DNA of 18,107 nt from JAYVIQ01 sp043770215 (GCA_043770215.1 JAYVIQ010000112.1:1-18107), one strand, 5' to 3'; shown: positions 8,387 through 15,851, counted from the first letter of the stretch. The notes: a model not told the origin generated them from the letters alone. Numbers and translations: made by a program.

Positions 8387-8423
8387 AGTGGCTGTCAAGA
8401 AATTGACAGTCATTCTTTTTTTT
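8387..8423 (+). terminator. Rho-independent terminator after the OmpA gene
   Basis: CTGTCAA (8392-8398), loop GAAA, TTGACAG (8403-8409). The stem extends outward to about 12 pairs (8387-8398 with 8403-8414, including G-U pairs) and is followed by C and eight T's (8416-8423). It lies 25 bases after the stop codon. Confidence 0.82.
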
Positions 8424-8479
8424 ATTCATAAATCTAAAACAAAGTGTTAAGCATTACATGTATACCAATTATACAAATT

Positions 8480-8549
8480 TTATGAAATATATGAATATTA
8501 CAACTTTAACAAAGAGTAATATAACAACTCATAGACAACATTTTATAAC
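8480..8549 (+). promoter_or_regulatory. Three 24-bp-phased boxes upstream of the DUF305 operon
   Basis: ATTACAACT (8497-8505), 14 bases, TATAACAACT (8520-8529), 14 bases, TATAAC (8544-8549): the boxes repeat at exactly 24 bases. TTATGAAATATATG (8480-8493) just before them matches TTATGAAATACATG (12606-12619) upstream of the BON gene at 13 of 14 bases. The region ends about 30 bases before the DUF305 start, a suitable position for promoter or activator sites. The binding factor is unknown. Confidence 0.42.
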
Positions 8550-8581
8550 CTTTATTAAAACAATAATAATAAAAAATTTAA

Positions 8582-9220
8582 ATGAAAATTTCAATAACAC
8601 TCCTGGTTTTTTATCTGCTATCAATTTGTTCTTGTAAAGATTCTTATGCTAATGAAGAAAAAAAAGAAGCAACTGATTCTTTGGCTATAGAAAATGATTT
8701 TATGCTTTGTAAGAGCAAAACAAGCAAGATGCTGGAAAAGGTAATAATGAACGGAGATTTTGATTATGATTTTGCAAATATGATGATTATTCACCACCAA
8801 ATGGCTATAGATATGAGCATTGCAGAACTTGAAAAAGGTAGTGACAAAACCATTAAGACTATGGCTAACAAAATTATTGTGGCTCAAGAAACAGAAATAA
8901 AACTTTTGCAACAATTTGTTGAAAATTATAAAATATCAGTAGCTAATAATAAAACTTCTAAGAGTTATAAAATTGCTTCTGAAATGAAAATAATGATAAA
9001 AAACATAGATAAAATAAAAATGACTAAAAATAACGATAAAGATTATGTTTCTATGATGATTACTCATCATAAAAGTGCGGTTGCAATGGCAAAAAATCAA
9101 GTGAAATATGGCTCACAGCAAATCCTAATAGAACTGTCAAAAAATATTATTGATGTCCAAACTTACGAAATTTCATTTTTCAAAAAATGGCAATCCTATA
9201 ATAACAAAAAATTATGTTAG
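8582..9220 (+). CDS. DUF305 lipoprotein with duplicated HHxxA motif
   Basis: The 212-residue protein begins with a lipoprotein signal (hydrophobic run, then SICSC with probable lipidated Cys18). It contains two copies of the DUF305 (ferritin-like) motif. The first has DFANMMIIHHQMAIDMS around His71 and His72, and the second has DYVSMMITHHKSAVAMA around His162 and His163. Each is followed about 25-30 residues later by an Ile/Val-x-x-Gln-x-x-Glu-Ile helix (near 100-106 and 191-197). The His-His and acidic positions suggest metal binding in a four-helix fold, but no activity is established for the family. Its last 7 bases overlap the start of the GH130 gene, so the two are translationally coupled. 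The adjacent Cys16 makes the lipidation site slightly ambiguous. Confidence 0.88.
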   Translation: MKISITLLVFYLLSICSCKDSYANEEKKEATDSLAIENDFMLCKSKTSKMLEKVIMNGDFDYDFANMMIIHHQMAIDMSIAELEKGSDKTIKTMANKIIVAQETEIKLLQQFVENYKISVANNKTSKSYKIASEMKIMIKNIDKIKMTKNNDKDYVSMMITHHKSAVAMAKNQVKYGSQQILIELSKNIIDVQTYEISFFKKWQSYNNKKLC

Positions 9221-10245
9221 AAGTCAAAAAAGAAGGAATTGTTTTAAATAAAACAGACCATGGATTTGAGATTGAAGGCGTATTAAATCCAGCTGTAATT
9301 GATTATGAAGACTGTATTCATATGTTTTATAGAGCCGTAGCAAAGGGAAATTATTCAAGCATTGGCTACTGTAAATTAAAAACCCCATTAGAAGTTACAG
9401 AAAGATTTGATGTACCCATTATCTTTTCTCAATTCGATTACGAAGAGCATGGAGTTGAAGACGGAAGAATTGTTAAAATAGAAGACACATTTTATCTTTC
9501 CTATTGTGCCTATGATGGCGTAAACGCATTGGGGGCACTTGCCACATCTACAGATTTAGTTAATTGGACAAAAAGAGGGGTTATAGTTCCACAAATAATG
9601 TTTGAGGAATTTAAACGATTGGCTGAGACAAAAGGAATCATAAATGAAAAATACTTACGATACAATGAGCACGAAAGAATCCAAGAAAAAAATGGAAAAA
9701 AAGTACTCGTTTGGGATAAAAATGTGATCTTTTTTCCAAGAAGAATTAATGGGAAATTGCATTTTCTACATAGAATAAAACCAGATATTCAATTGGTTTG
9801 TATCAATGACTTAAACGAGTTAACTTTAGAATTTTGGCAAAATTATTTATTGCATTTTAATGACAATATTGTGCTATCTCCAAAACAAAAACATGAAATT
9901 AGTTATATCGGTGGTGGCTGCCCTCCAATAGAAACTGCTCATGGCTGGTTACTTATATATCATGGTGTAAGTGATACTATAAACGGCTATGTTTATTGTG
10001 CGTGTGCCGCCTTGTTAGATTTAGAAAATCCTGTAATTGAGTTGGCAAGATTGCCTTACCCACTTTTTAAACCTGAACTTAGTTGGGAATTAAAAGGAGA
10101 AGTAAACAACGTTTGTTTTCCAACAGGAACCGTTGTTATTGGCAACAAATTATACATTTATTATGGAGCCGCAGACGAGCGAATTGCTTGTGCATCAATG
10201 GATATAAACGAACTCTTATCAGAATTAATGCTTAATTTAAAATAA
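9214..10245 (+). CDS. GH130 family glycosidase/phosphorylase
   Basis: The 343 residues form a five-bladed beta-propeller of the GH130 type. Visible landmarks are the N-terminal LNPAVIDYED...MFYRAV, GVEDGRIVKI (Glu82-Asp83-Gly-Arg85) in the catalytic-Asp position, HFLHRIKPD (His186, Arg187), YIGGGCPPIETAHGWLLIYHGV (231-252) and YYGAADERIA (Asp321). GH130 enzymes phosphorolyse or hydrolyse beta-mannosides, and phosphate-binding Arg and His residues separate the phosphorylases. Which activity applies cannot be settled by eye. There is no signal peptide, so it acts in the cytoplasm. It overlaps the DUF305 gene by 7 bases and ends 1 base before the glycosyltransferase gene, so its substrate is plausibly the glycan made or remodelled by that partner (inference). 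Confidence 0.9.
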   Translation: MLEVKKEGIVLNKTDHGFEIEGVLNPAVIDYEDCIHMFYRAVAKGNYSSIGYCKLKTPLEVTERFDVPIIFSQFDYEEHGVEDGRIVKIEDTFYLSYCAYDGVNALGALATSTDLVNWTKRGVIVPQIMFEEFKRLAETKGIINEKYLRYNEHERIQEKNGKKVLVWDKNVIFFPRRINGKLHFLHRIKPDIQLVCINDLNELTLEFWQNYLLHFNDNIVLSPKQKHEISYIGGGCPPIETAHGWLLIYHGVSDTINGYVYCACAALLDLENPVIELARLPYPLFKPELSWELKGEVNNVCFPTGTVVIGNKLYIYYGAADERIACASMDINELLSELMLNLK

Positions 10246-10246
10246 A

Positions 10247-12574
10247 ATGCAAACGAAAACAGTTATAGAAAACAATCCTATTTTTTCAAGTAGAAAACCA
10301 ATAAATAGAAGTTCTACTTCTGATTTTATTCAAAATCAAAGTATTTTACCTGAAATTTTGTTTATTACATCCTATCCGCCAAGAGAATGTGGCATTGCAA
10401 CTTATTCGCAAGATTTAATAGAAGCATTAAATAACAAATTTAAAAAATCATTCAATATTAAAATTTGTGCCCTAATTCACCAAAACGATACGTATGCATT
10501 TCCATCAAATGTAGGCTATGTTTTAGAAACAGACAGCAAAAATTCATATTTGGATTTGGCCAAAAAACTAAACCAAAATAATAATATTTCAATGGTTCTA
10601 ATCCAACATGAGTTTGGATTATTCAAAACTAATGAAGATGATTTTATTGAGTTTCTGAAATCATTGAATAAACCAATAATTGTTGTTTTTCATACGGTTT
10701 TACCAAATCCTGATCGTTTGTTAAAAGAAAACGTACAGAAAATAGATAAAATAGTAGAATCTGTCATTGTCATGACACAATCATCCGCAAAATTATTAGT
10801 GAATGATTATGCAATTGCAAATGAAAAAATTTCAGTCATTCCTCACGGAACTCATTTGGTAGAACATACCAATAAAGATGTTTTAAAAGAAAAATACAAC
10901 TTTTCTGGTAGGAAAATAATATCCACATTTGGACTTTTAAGTTCTGGAAAATGCATAGAAACCTCTATAAATGCCCTTTGTGAAATTGTAAAAAAACATC
11001 CAGAAGTATTGTTTTTGGTCATTGGCAAAACACATCCAAACGTTATAAAATCTGAAGGAGAAAAATACAGAGATAATCTTGAAGCAAGAATTACAGCTTT
11101 ACAATTGAATGATTATGTAAAGTTTGTGAATCAATATCTACCATTAAATGAATTGCTAGAATATCTACAACTAACAGATATATATTTATTCACTTCCAAA
11201 GACAGAAACCAAGCAGTTTCTGGAACTTTTTCATATGCTATAAGTTGTGGTTGCCCAATCATCTCCACTCCTATCCCGCATGCTGTAGAGGTTTTAGAAA
11301 ACGGAACCGGTATAATTATAGATTTCGAAAACCCTAAACAATTGGCAGAACAAGTAAATATTTTACTTGAAAACGAGCAACTTAGAGCTGAAATCTCTTC
11401 TAACGGAATCCACAAACTTGCACCAACTGCCTGGGAGAATTCTGCCATTGCGCATGCTTTAATATTTGAAAAAATTAGTGCCGCAAAAATAGAATTGCAT
11501 TATAAAATACCATCCATAAATCTCAATCATTTCAAAAATCTAACCACAAAGTTTGGCATGATTCAGTTTTCTGTAATCAATCAACCAGACATAAATTCAG
11601 GGTATACTTTAGATGACAATGCAAGAGCTTTAGTAGCTATATGCCAACATTATGCATTGACTGGAGCTGCTGCTGATTTAGAATATATTCATCTCTATTT
11701 TAAATTCATTAAGTTTTGTTTACAACCTGCGGGTTACTTTTTAAATTATGTAGATGACAATAAAAATTTTACAAAACAAAATTCTGAAAACCTTGCGGAT
11801 TCTAATGGTAGAGCCATTTGGGCATTGGGCTACATGATTTCTATTTCACATTTATTACCAGAAGAATTAACAGAAAATGCAAAAAAAACATATCAATTAT
11901 CCTTGCTAAATGTGTATAAAATTCACTCGCCAAGAGCTATGGCATTTATAATAAAAGGAATTTATTATGGCAATACCAAATATAGTTCTGCAGAAAATAT
12001 TCTAATCTTAAAGCATTTGGCAGATAAACTGGTGCAAATGTACAAACATGAAACAGACCAAAACTGGCATTGGTTTGAGAGTTATCTGACCTATGGAAAT
12101 AGTATTTTACCAGAAGCAATGCTGTGCGCTCATTTAGCTACTGATACGCTCATTTATAAAGAAATTGCAAAAACTTCTTTTGATTTTTTATTGTCAAAAA
12201 TTTTTAACAAAAAAACTATAAATGTCATTTCTAACAAAGGTTGGCTTCATAATAATAGACCCTATGAGGCTAAAGTGGGCGGAGAACAACCTATAGATGT
12301 GGTATACACAATTTTAGCTCTAAATAAATTTTACGAAACTTTTGATCAAGAAGAATATTTAGAGAAAATAGAAATAGCATTTGATTGGTTTTTGGGTAAA
12401 AATCATTTGCAAAAAATAATTTACAATCCTTGCACTGGTGGTTGTTATGATGGTTTAGAAGACACTTATATAAACCTTAATCAAGGAGCAGAATCTACGG
12501 TTAGTTATTTAATGGCAAGATTAACAATAGAAAAGTACCTAAAAAAAGTAAATAAAGCAGTAATTATCAATTAA
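10247..12574 (+). CDS. GT4 glycosyltransferase fused to an alpha-helical barrel-like domain
   Basis: The 775 residues hold two modules. Residues about 35-410 are a GT-B glycosyltransferase of family 4: YPPRECGIATYSQDLIEAL at the acceptor side, VIPHGTH (197-203), TFGLLSSGKCIE (227-238) and NQAVSGTFSYAISCGCPII (321-339) at the nucleotide-sugar side. The usual E-x7-E of GT4 is replaced here by Gln322 and Tyr330, as I recall from a subgroup of mannosyltransferase-like proteins. Residues about 430-770 are all-helical, with GYTLDDNARALVAI (452-465), ADSNGRAIWALGY, NWHWFESYLTYGNSILPEA and LNQGAESTVSYLMA, resembling an (alpha/alpha)6 glycosidase barrel. It begins 1 base after the GH130 stop. The fusion suggests synthesis and trimming of one glycan; the sugar is unknown. 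Confidence 0.85.
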   Translation: MQTKTVIENNPIFSSRKPINRSSTSDFIQNQSILPEILFITSYPPRECGIATYSQDLIEALNNKFKKSFNIKICALIHQNDTYAFPSNVGYVLETDSKNSYLDLAKKLNQNNNISMVLIQHEFGLFKTNEDDFIEFLKSLNKPIIVVFHTVLPNPDRLLKENVQKIDKIVESVIVMTQSSAKLLVNDYAIANEKISVIPHGTHLVEHTNKDVLKEKYNFSGRKIISTFGLLSSGKCIETSINALCEIVKKHPEVLFLVIGKTHPNVIKSEGEKYRDNLEARITALQLNDYVKFVNQYLPLNELLEYLQLTDIYLFTSKDRNQAVSGTFSYAISCGCPIISTPIPHAVEVLENGTGIIIDFENPKQLAEQVNILLENEQLRAEISSNGIHKLAPTAWENSAIAHALIFEKISAAKIELHYKIPSINLNHFKNLTTKFGMIQFSVINQPDINSGYTLDDNARALVAICQHYALTGAAADLEYIHLYFKFIKFCLQPAGYFLNYVDDNKNFTKQNSENLADSNGRAIWALGYMISISHLLPEELTENAKKTYQLSLLNVYKIHSPRAMAFIIKGIYYGNTKYSSAENILILKHLADKLVQMYKHETDQNWHWFESYLTYGNSILPEAMLCAHLATDTLIYKEIAKTSFDFLLSKIFNKKTINVISNKGWLHNNRPYEAKVGGEQPIDVVYTILALNKFYETFDQEEYLEKIEIAFDWFLGKNHLQKIIYNPCTGGCYDGLEDTYINLNQGAESTVSYLMARLTIEKYLKKVNKAVIIN

Positions 12575-12605
12575 CAGAGTTTAGAATTTTTAATCTGGCT
12601 TACAA

Positions 12606-12649
12606 TTATGAAATACATGTAACAACTTTTATATCTAAGGTTTTATAAC
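12606..12649 (+). promoter_or_regulatory. Related boxes upstream of the BON gene
   Basis: TTATGAAATACATG (12606-12619), TAACAACT (12620-12627) and TATAAC (12644-12649) match the layout before the DUF305 gene, but here the boxes are 26 rather than 24 bases apart. More CAACA/TATAA words follow up to about 12748, and CAAATTTG (12749-12756) resembles a -7 element with one mismatch. The whole 12575-12794 gap is otherwise empty. Confidence 0.35.
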
Positions 12650-12794
12650 ATAAGATTATTTGCATTTACTCAATTACTAATTTTATAAAACTAGGAAACT
12701 TGCAACATATCCAAATAGTTATACAACATAATAGTAGCAACTATAAACCAAATTTGTAATAGAAAAATTAATCAACCTTTAAAAAAAAAATAAG

Positions 12795-13454
12795 ATGAGA
12801 ACAAATGAAAGTTTACAGAAAGATGTACAAGATGCCATAAAATGGGAACCCTTGTTAAATAGTGCAGAAATTGGAGTTACTGTTAAAGATGGGGTGGTAA
12901 CCTTATTAGGTACCGTTGATAGTTATACCAAAAAACTAGAAGCAGAACATGCTGCCAAAATGGTTACGGGCGTAAAAGCAGTTGTAGAAAAAATTGAAAT
13001 TAAATACGGTGATATTGGCAAAAAAACTGATGAAAATATTGCCAAAGAAATAATTAATGCATACAAGTGGAATTGGTCTGTTCCAGATGATAATATAAAA
13101 GTTAAAGTCGAAAAAGGTCTAGTAACTATTGAAGGAAACGTTGCTTGGAACTACCAAAAAGAAGCAGCTTCAAAGGCAATAAGAAATCTTTTAGGGGTTA
13201 TTGGAATAATAAATAACATAGTTATCAATTCTGAAAGTAATGATAAAATAGAGAAATCTGCCATAGAAAATGCATTAGCAAGAAATTGGTCTATTGATGA
13301 TGAATACATTGATGTAGAAGTATCAACAAACGAAGTTACGCTATCTGGTACAGTACGCTCTTATTATGAAAAAGAAGAAGCTGAACGCATTGCTTGGAAT
13401 GCACCAGGAGTACAATCAGTAAACAACGAGTTGTCTTTATACAATGAACTGTAA
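12795..13454 (+). CDS. Triple BON-domain protein
   Basis: The 219 residues consist of three consecutive BON domains, at about 6-69, 79-147 and 153-216. Each has the pattern of a short helix, a VxVxxGxVTLxGTV beta hairpin, a helix of the KxxAExxAxxxxGV kind and a closing strand (IEIKYG, IVINSE, ELSLYN). Bacterial BON proteins such as OsmY bind phospholipid or membranes and are induced by osmotic stress. Those are usually secreted, whereas this one has no signal peptide, so it is probably cytoplasmic or associated with the inner face of the membrane. Each domain begins with a similar KWEP/KWNWS/RNWSIDD segment, which points to internal duplication. The leader is an A-run. It is the first gene after the glycosyltransferase and is followed by dps after 49 bases. 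Confidence 0.92.
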   Translation: MRTNESLQKDVQDAIKWEPLLNSAEIGVTVKDGVVTLLGTVDSYTKKLEAEHAAKMVTGVKAVVEKIEIKYGDIGKKTDENIAKEIINAYKWNWSVPDDNIKVKVEKGLVTIEGNVAWNYQKEAASKAIRNLLGVIGIINNIVINSESNDKIEKSAIENALARNWSIDDEYIDVEVSTNEVTLSGTVRSYYEKEEAERIAWNAPGVQSVNNELSLYNEL

Positions 13455-13503
13455 ATTTTAACTCAAAAATTTCTCATTTTCCTATTCTCTAAACTTGAAA
13501 ACT

Positions 13504-13977
13504 ATGATTCCAAAAATAGGAATGTCAGAAATTCATCTGAAACGAAGTATAGATTTATTGTCAATTATTTTGTCAGACGAAATGACGCTATACATCAAAA
13601 CCAGAAAATTTCATTGGAATGTTGCTGGAGATAGTTTTATGGAATTACATAAACTATTTGAAACACAATATACTGAATTAGAGCTTATTATAGATGAAGT
13701 TGCTGAAAGAATTAACAAACTTGGAGGCAAGACCATTGGGACTATGAAAGAGTTTTCACTATTGTCTAGAATTGTTGAACATCCAAACAAATACCTTATT
13801 GAAAGCGCTGTTTTATTAGAACTTTTATCAGATCACGAAATGATAATTTGTGAGCTTCGTAAAGATATAAATGTATGTGCAAACGAATGTAATGATGTAG
13901 GAAGTGCCGATTTACTTACAGGAATTTTACAACAACACGAGTCAATAGCTTGGATACTTAGACGATATTTAAGTTAA
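13504..13977 (+). CDS. dps: Dps family DNA-binding ferritin-like protein
   Basis: The protein shows the Dps ferroxidase signature: KTRKFHWNVAGDSFMELH, then a helix ending IIDEVAERINKLGG. From the ATG at 13504 (157 residues) the expected metal ligands are His37, Asp64 and Glu68, with His49 nearby. Those residues lie on two adjacent subunits in the twelve-subunit shell, which oxidises Fe(II) with hydrogen peroxide and stores the iron. A TTG three codons upstream (13495) is in frame, but the ATG is preferred because it follows an A-rich stretch and begins the usual short N-terminal tail. The N-terminus is short, so DNA binding may be weak. It is flanked by other stress genes, and a hairpin element follows the stop. 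Confidence 0.93.
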   Translation: MIPKIGMSEIHLKRSIDLLSIILSDEMTLYIKTRKFHWNVAGDSFMELHKLFETQYTELELIIDEVAERINKLGGKTIGTMKEFSLLSRIVEHPNKYLIESAVLLELLSDHEMIICELRKDINVCANECNDVGSADLLTGILQQHESIAWILRRYLS

Positions 13978-13984
13978 CTATTTT

Positions 13985-14085
13985 GGGCGAGCCCTTGTCT
14001 AAAAAGACGAGGTAGGGCTGTATGTTCACACTTTTTTTATCAAGGCAACTAAAATGCCTTGATAAAAAGTGTTCTGCTACAATCC
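13985..14085 (+). repeat. Diverged relative of the hairpin element, probable terminator
   Basis: It has the same layout as the copies at 1-116 and 3402-3572. A first hairpin (CCTTGTCT, loop AAAA, AGACGAGG, 13993-14012) is followed by GGTAGGGCTGTATGTTC, which agrees with GGTCAGGCTCTACGCTC of the other copies at 12 of 17 bases. A long central hairpin comes next (ATCAAGGCA 14039-14047 with TGCCTTGAT 14055-14063, extended by T/A and CAC/GTG pairs). The element closes with GTTCTGCTACAATCC, similar to GCTCCGCTTCTATCC. The outer inverted repeats GTGAATATC are absent. It lies 8 bases after dps, so it may end that transcript. Confidence 0.6.
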
Positions 14086-14129
14086 AATTATTAAAAAATA
14101 AATTAAAGGCAAACAATTAAAAAAAAAAC

Positions 14130-14354
14130 ATGTACTACTACGAAAATTATTATTGGGGTATGAATATTATTTGGTGGGCTTTGTGGACAATTCTATTGAT
14201 TTGGATTTTTGCCATTCCTTATGATATTCCAGGTCAAAGAAACAAAAAAGATTCCGCTTTAGATATATTACAAAAGAGATATTTAAATGGAAGCATTACA
14301 GAATTTGAATACAATGACAAGAAAAGAAACTTGGAAGCACAGCTCAAAAAATAA
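14130..14354 (+). CDS. Small SHOCT-domain membrane protein
   Basis: The 74 residues comprise an aromatic N-terminus (MYYYENYYWG), one membrane helix at about 12-30 (IIWWALWTILLIWIFAI) and a C-terminal SHOCT domain at about 42-70 (SALDILQKRYLNGSITEFEY, then KRNL). SHOCT is a short oligomerisation motif frequent in small bacterial membrane proteins and often found with stress genes; no enzymatic role is known. It starts after a run of A's, ATG at 14130, and is followed by a strong inverted repeat, so it is probably its own transcription unit or the last gene of the dps unit. Confidence 0.88.
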   Translation: MYYYENYYWGMNIIWWALWTILLIWIFAIPYDIPGQRNKKDSALDILQKRYLNGSITEFEYNDKKRNLEAQLKK

Positions 14355-14359
14355 TTTAA

Positions 14360-14393
14360 ATTCCTGCAAGGTCATTTTTAGACTTGCAGGAAT
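14360..14393 (+). terminator. Inverted repeat, probable terminator after the SHOCT gene
   Basis: ATTCCTGCAAG (14360-14370) pairs perfectly with CTTGCAGGAAT (14383-14393) around a 12-base loop. No long T-run follows, so it may be a bidirectional or factor-assisted terminator, or an mRNA-stabilising hairpin. It begins 5 bases after the stop codon. The rest of the gap to 14465 holds nothing recognisable. Confidence 0.5.
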
Positions 14394-14465
14394 ATAATCT
14401 CCAAACATAAAAATAAACCTTGGAATTTTAGTCGTCACAAAAAGAAAATTAAATGATCTAAAAGT

Positions 14466-14801
14466 ATGAAATCAAAAGAAAAATTTCCTAAAACATCTAA
14501 TGAAAGATTAAAAAAAGATGGGTTTCCAAAATATTCGGATAGCAAAGATGTCTACAACACCTTCAAGGATGAATTTTATACAGACAATGAAAATATCACA
14601 AAGAAAAAAGACAGCATTAAATTTGATAAAAACTCAACCTGGGACGAAATAAACACCAATCAAAACTATTCAGAAAATGACCTAGATGTACCAGGTTCTG
14701 AACTTGATGACGACCAAGAAAATATAGGTAGTGAAGATGAAGAAAACAATTACTACAGTTTAGGCGGTGACAATCATAATGATTTAGAAGAGGATAAATA
14801 A
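14466..14801 (+). CDS. Small acidic hypothetical protein with conserved C-terminal motif
   Basis: This 111-residue protein is hydrophilic. The first half is Lys-rich (MKSKEKFPKTSNERLKKDG) and the second half very acidic. It has no signal peptide or membrane helix, and its low complexity suggests disorder. The C-terminal motif DLDVPGSELDDDQENIGSED, followed by EENNYYSLGGDNHNDLEED, looks strongly constrained rather than random, and I recall similar endings in hypothetical proteins of other Bacteroidota (from memory, not searched). Its TAA shares one base with the ATG of the D-2-hydroxyacid dehydrogenase gene, so the two are translationally coupled. Function unknown; a stress-induced chaperone-like or adaptor role is only a guess. 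Confidence 0.8.
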   Translation: MKSKEKFPKTSNERLKKDGFPKYSDSKDVYNTFKDEFYTDNENITKKKDSIKFDKNSTWDEINTNQNYSENDLDVPGSELDDDQENIGSEDEENNYYSLGGDNHNDLEEDK

Positions 14802-15790
14802 TGAAAGTAGCTGTATTTGGAACACAATTTTACGAACGCGAATACCTTAATCTATATAATGTAGATAAAAAGCACGAATTTATTTTTTTTGAAGAAAATT
14901 TACATGAAGAAACTACCCATTTGGCAAAAGGTTTTCTTGCTGTTTGTGTTTTTGTAACTGATAAAATTGATAAAAACTGTATAGATAAATTAGCAAAATT
15001 AGATGTAAAACTCATCGTTTTACGAAGCGCAGGGTATAATAATGTAGATATAGAATCAGCTAAATCAAACAATATCAAAGTTTTAAGAGTACCAGCATAC
15101 TCGCCACAAGCTGTTGCAGAGCATGCAGTAGCATTGATTTTAACTTTAAACCGAAGAATGCATAAAGCCTACAATCAGGTACGTGAAAATAATTTTTCTT
15201 TACAAAATTTAATGGGTTTCAATCTATACGGAAAAACAATTGGAGTTGTAGGAACGGGAAAAATTGGACGTGCATTTTGTAATATAATGCTTGGTTTTGG
15301 ATGTAAAATCATTGCATATGACATAAAAGAAAACGAACAAATGAAAGAAAAAGGTATTCTTTTCAAAACGTTGGACGAGCTCATTACAGAATCAGATATT
15401 ATATCCATTCATTGCCCTTCTACCCAAGAAACTAATCATTTATTTAATAAAAAAACATTTGATAAAATAAAAAAAGGAGCAATGATTATAAACACCAGTC
15501 GTGGAGCTATTATAAATACCAATGACGCAATAAGTGCTTTAAAATTGGGCCAAATTGGCTATTTAGGAATAGATGTTTATGAAAATGAAGGTGATTTATT
15601 TTTTAAAGATCATTCTCAAGCTATTGTTCAAGATGATGTTTTTGAAAGACTTTTGTCATTTCATAATGTTTTAATCACTCCGCACCAAGCCTTTTATACT
15701 CAAGAAGCCGTAACAGAGATTGCAAAAATAACCATAAAAAACCTAACTGATTTTGAAGATGGTTTGGTACTGGATAATGAAGTCAAATAA
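14801..15790 (+). CDS. D-2-hydroxyacid dehydrogenase (D-lactate dehydrogenase type)
   Basis: The 329 residues carry all the marks of the NAD-dependent D-lactate dehydrogenase branch. These are the substrate loop LRSAGYNNVD (Arg75, Gly78), the nucleotide-binding GVVGTGKIG (148-156) with Asp174 at the end of the second strand for NAD preference, and the catalytic set Arg234 (NTSRGAIINT), Glu263 (DVYENEGDLFF) and His295 (ITPHQAF). The length is that of fermentative LdhA. It interconverts pyruvate and D-lactate in the cytoplasm. Position suggests a stress role: it is coupled to the acidic protein upstream, and a DJ-1/Hsp31-like protein, a possible source of D-lactate from methylglyoxal, lies three genes further on. 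Confidence 0.93.
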   Translation: MKVAVFGTQFYEREYLNLYNVDKKHEFIFFEENLHEETTHLAKGFLAVCVFVTDKIDKNCIDKLAKLDVKLIVLRSAGYNNVDIESAKSNNIKVLRVPAYSPQAVAEHAVALILTLNRRMHKAYNQVRENNFSLQNLMGFNLYGKTIGVVGTGKIGRAFCNIMLGFGCKIIAYDIKENEQMKEKGILFKTLDELITESDIISIHCPSTQETNHLFNKKTFDKIKKGAMIINTSRGAIINTNDAISALKLGQIGYLGIDVYENEGDLFFKDHSQAIVQDDVFERLLSFHNVLITPHQAFYTQEAVTEIAKITIKNLTDFEDGLVLDNEVK

Positions 15791-15851
15791 GATAATGTTG
15801 CAGAATGAAAGAATTTAGGATTTTAAACAAATAAACTTTTAAATAAAAAAA

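Noticed and set aside
13495..13503. TTG at 13495 as the dps start
   Set aside because: An ATG three codons later fits the family's N-terminus and local start context better.
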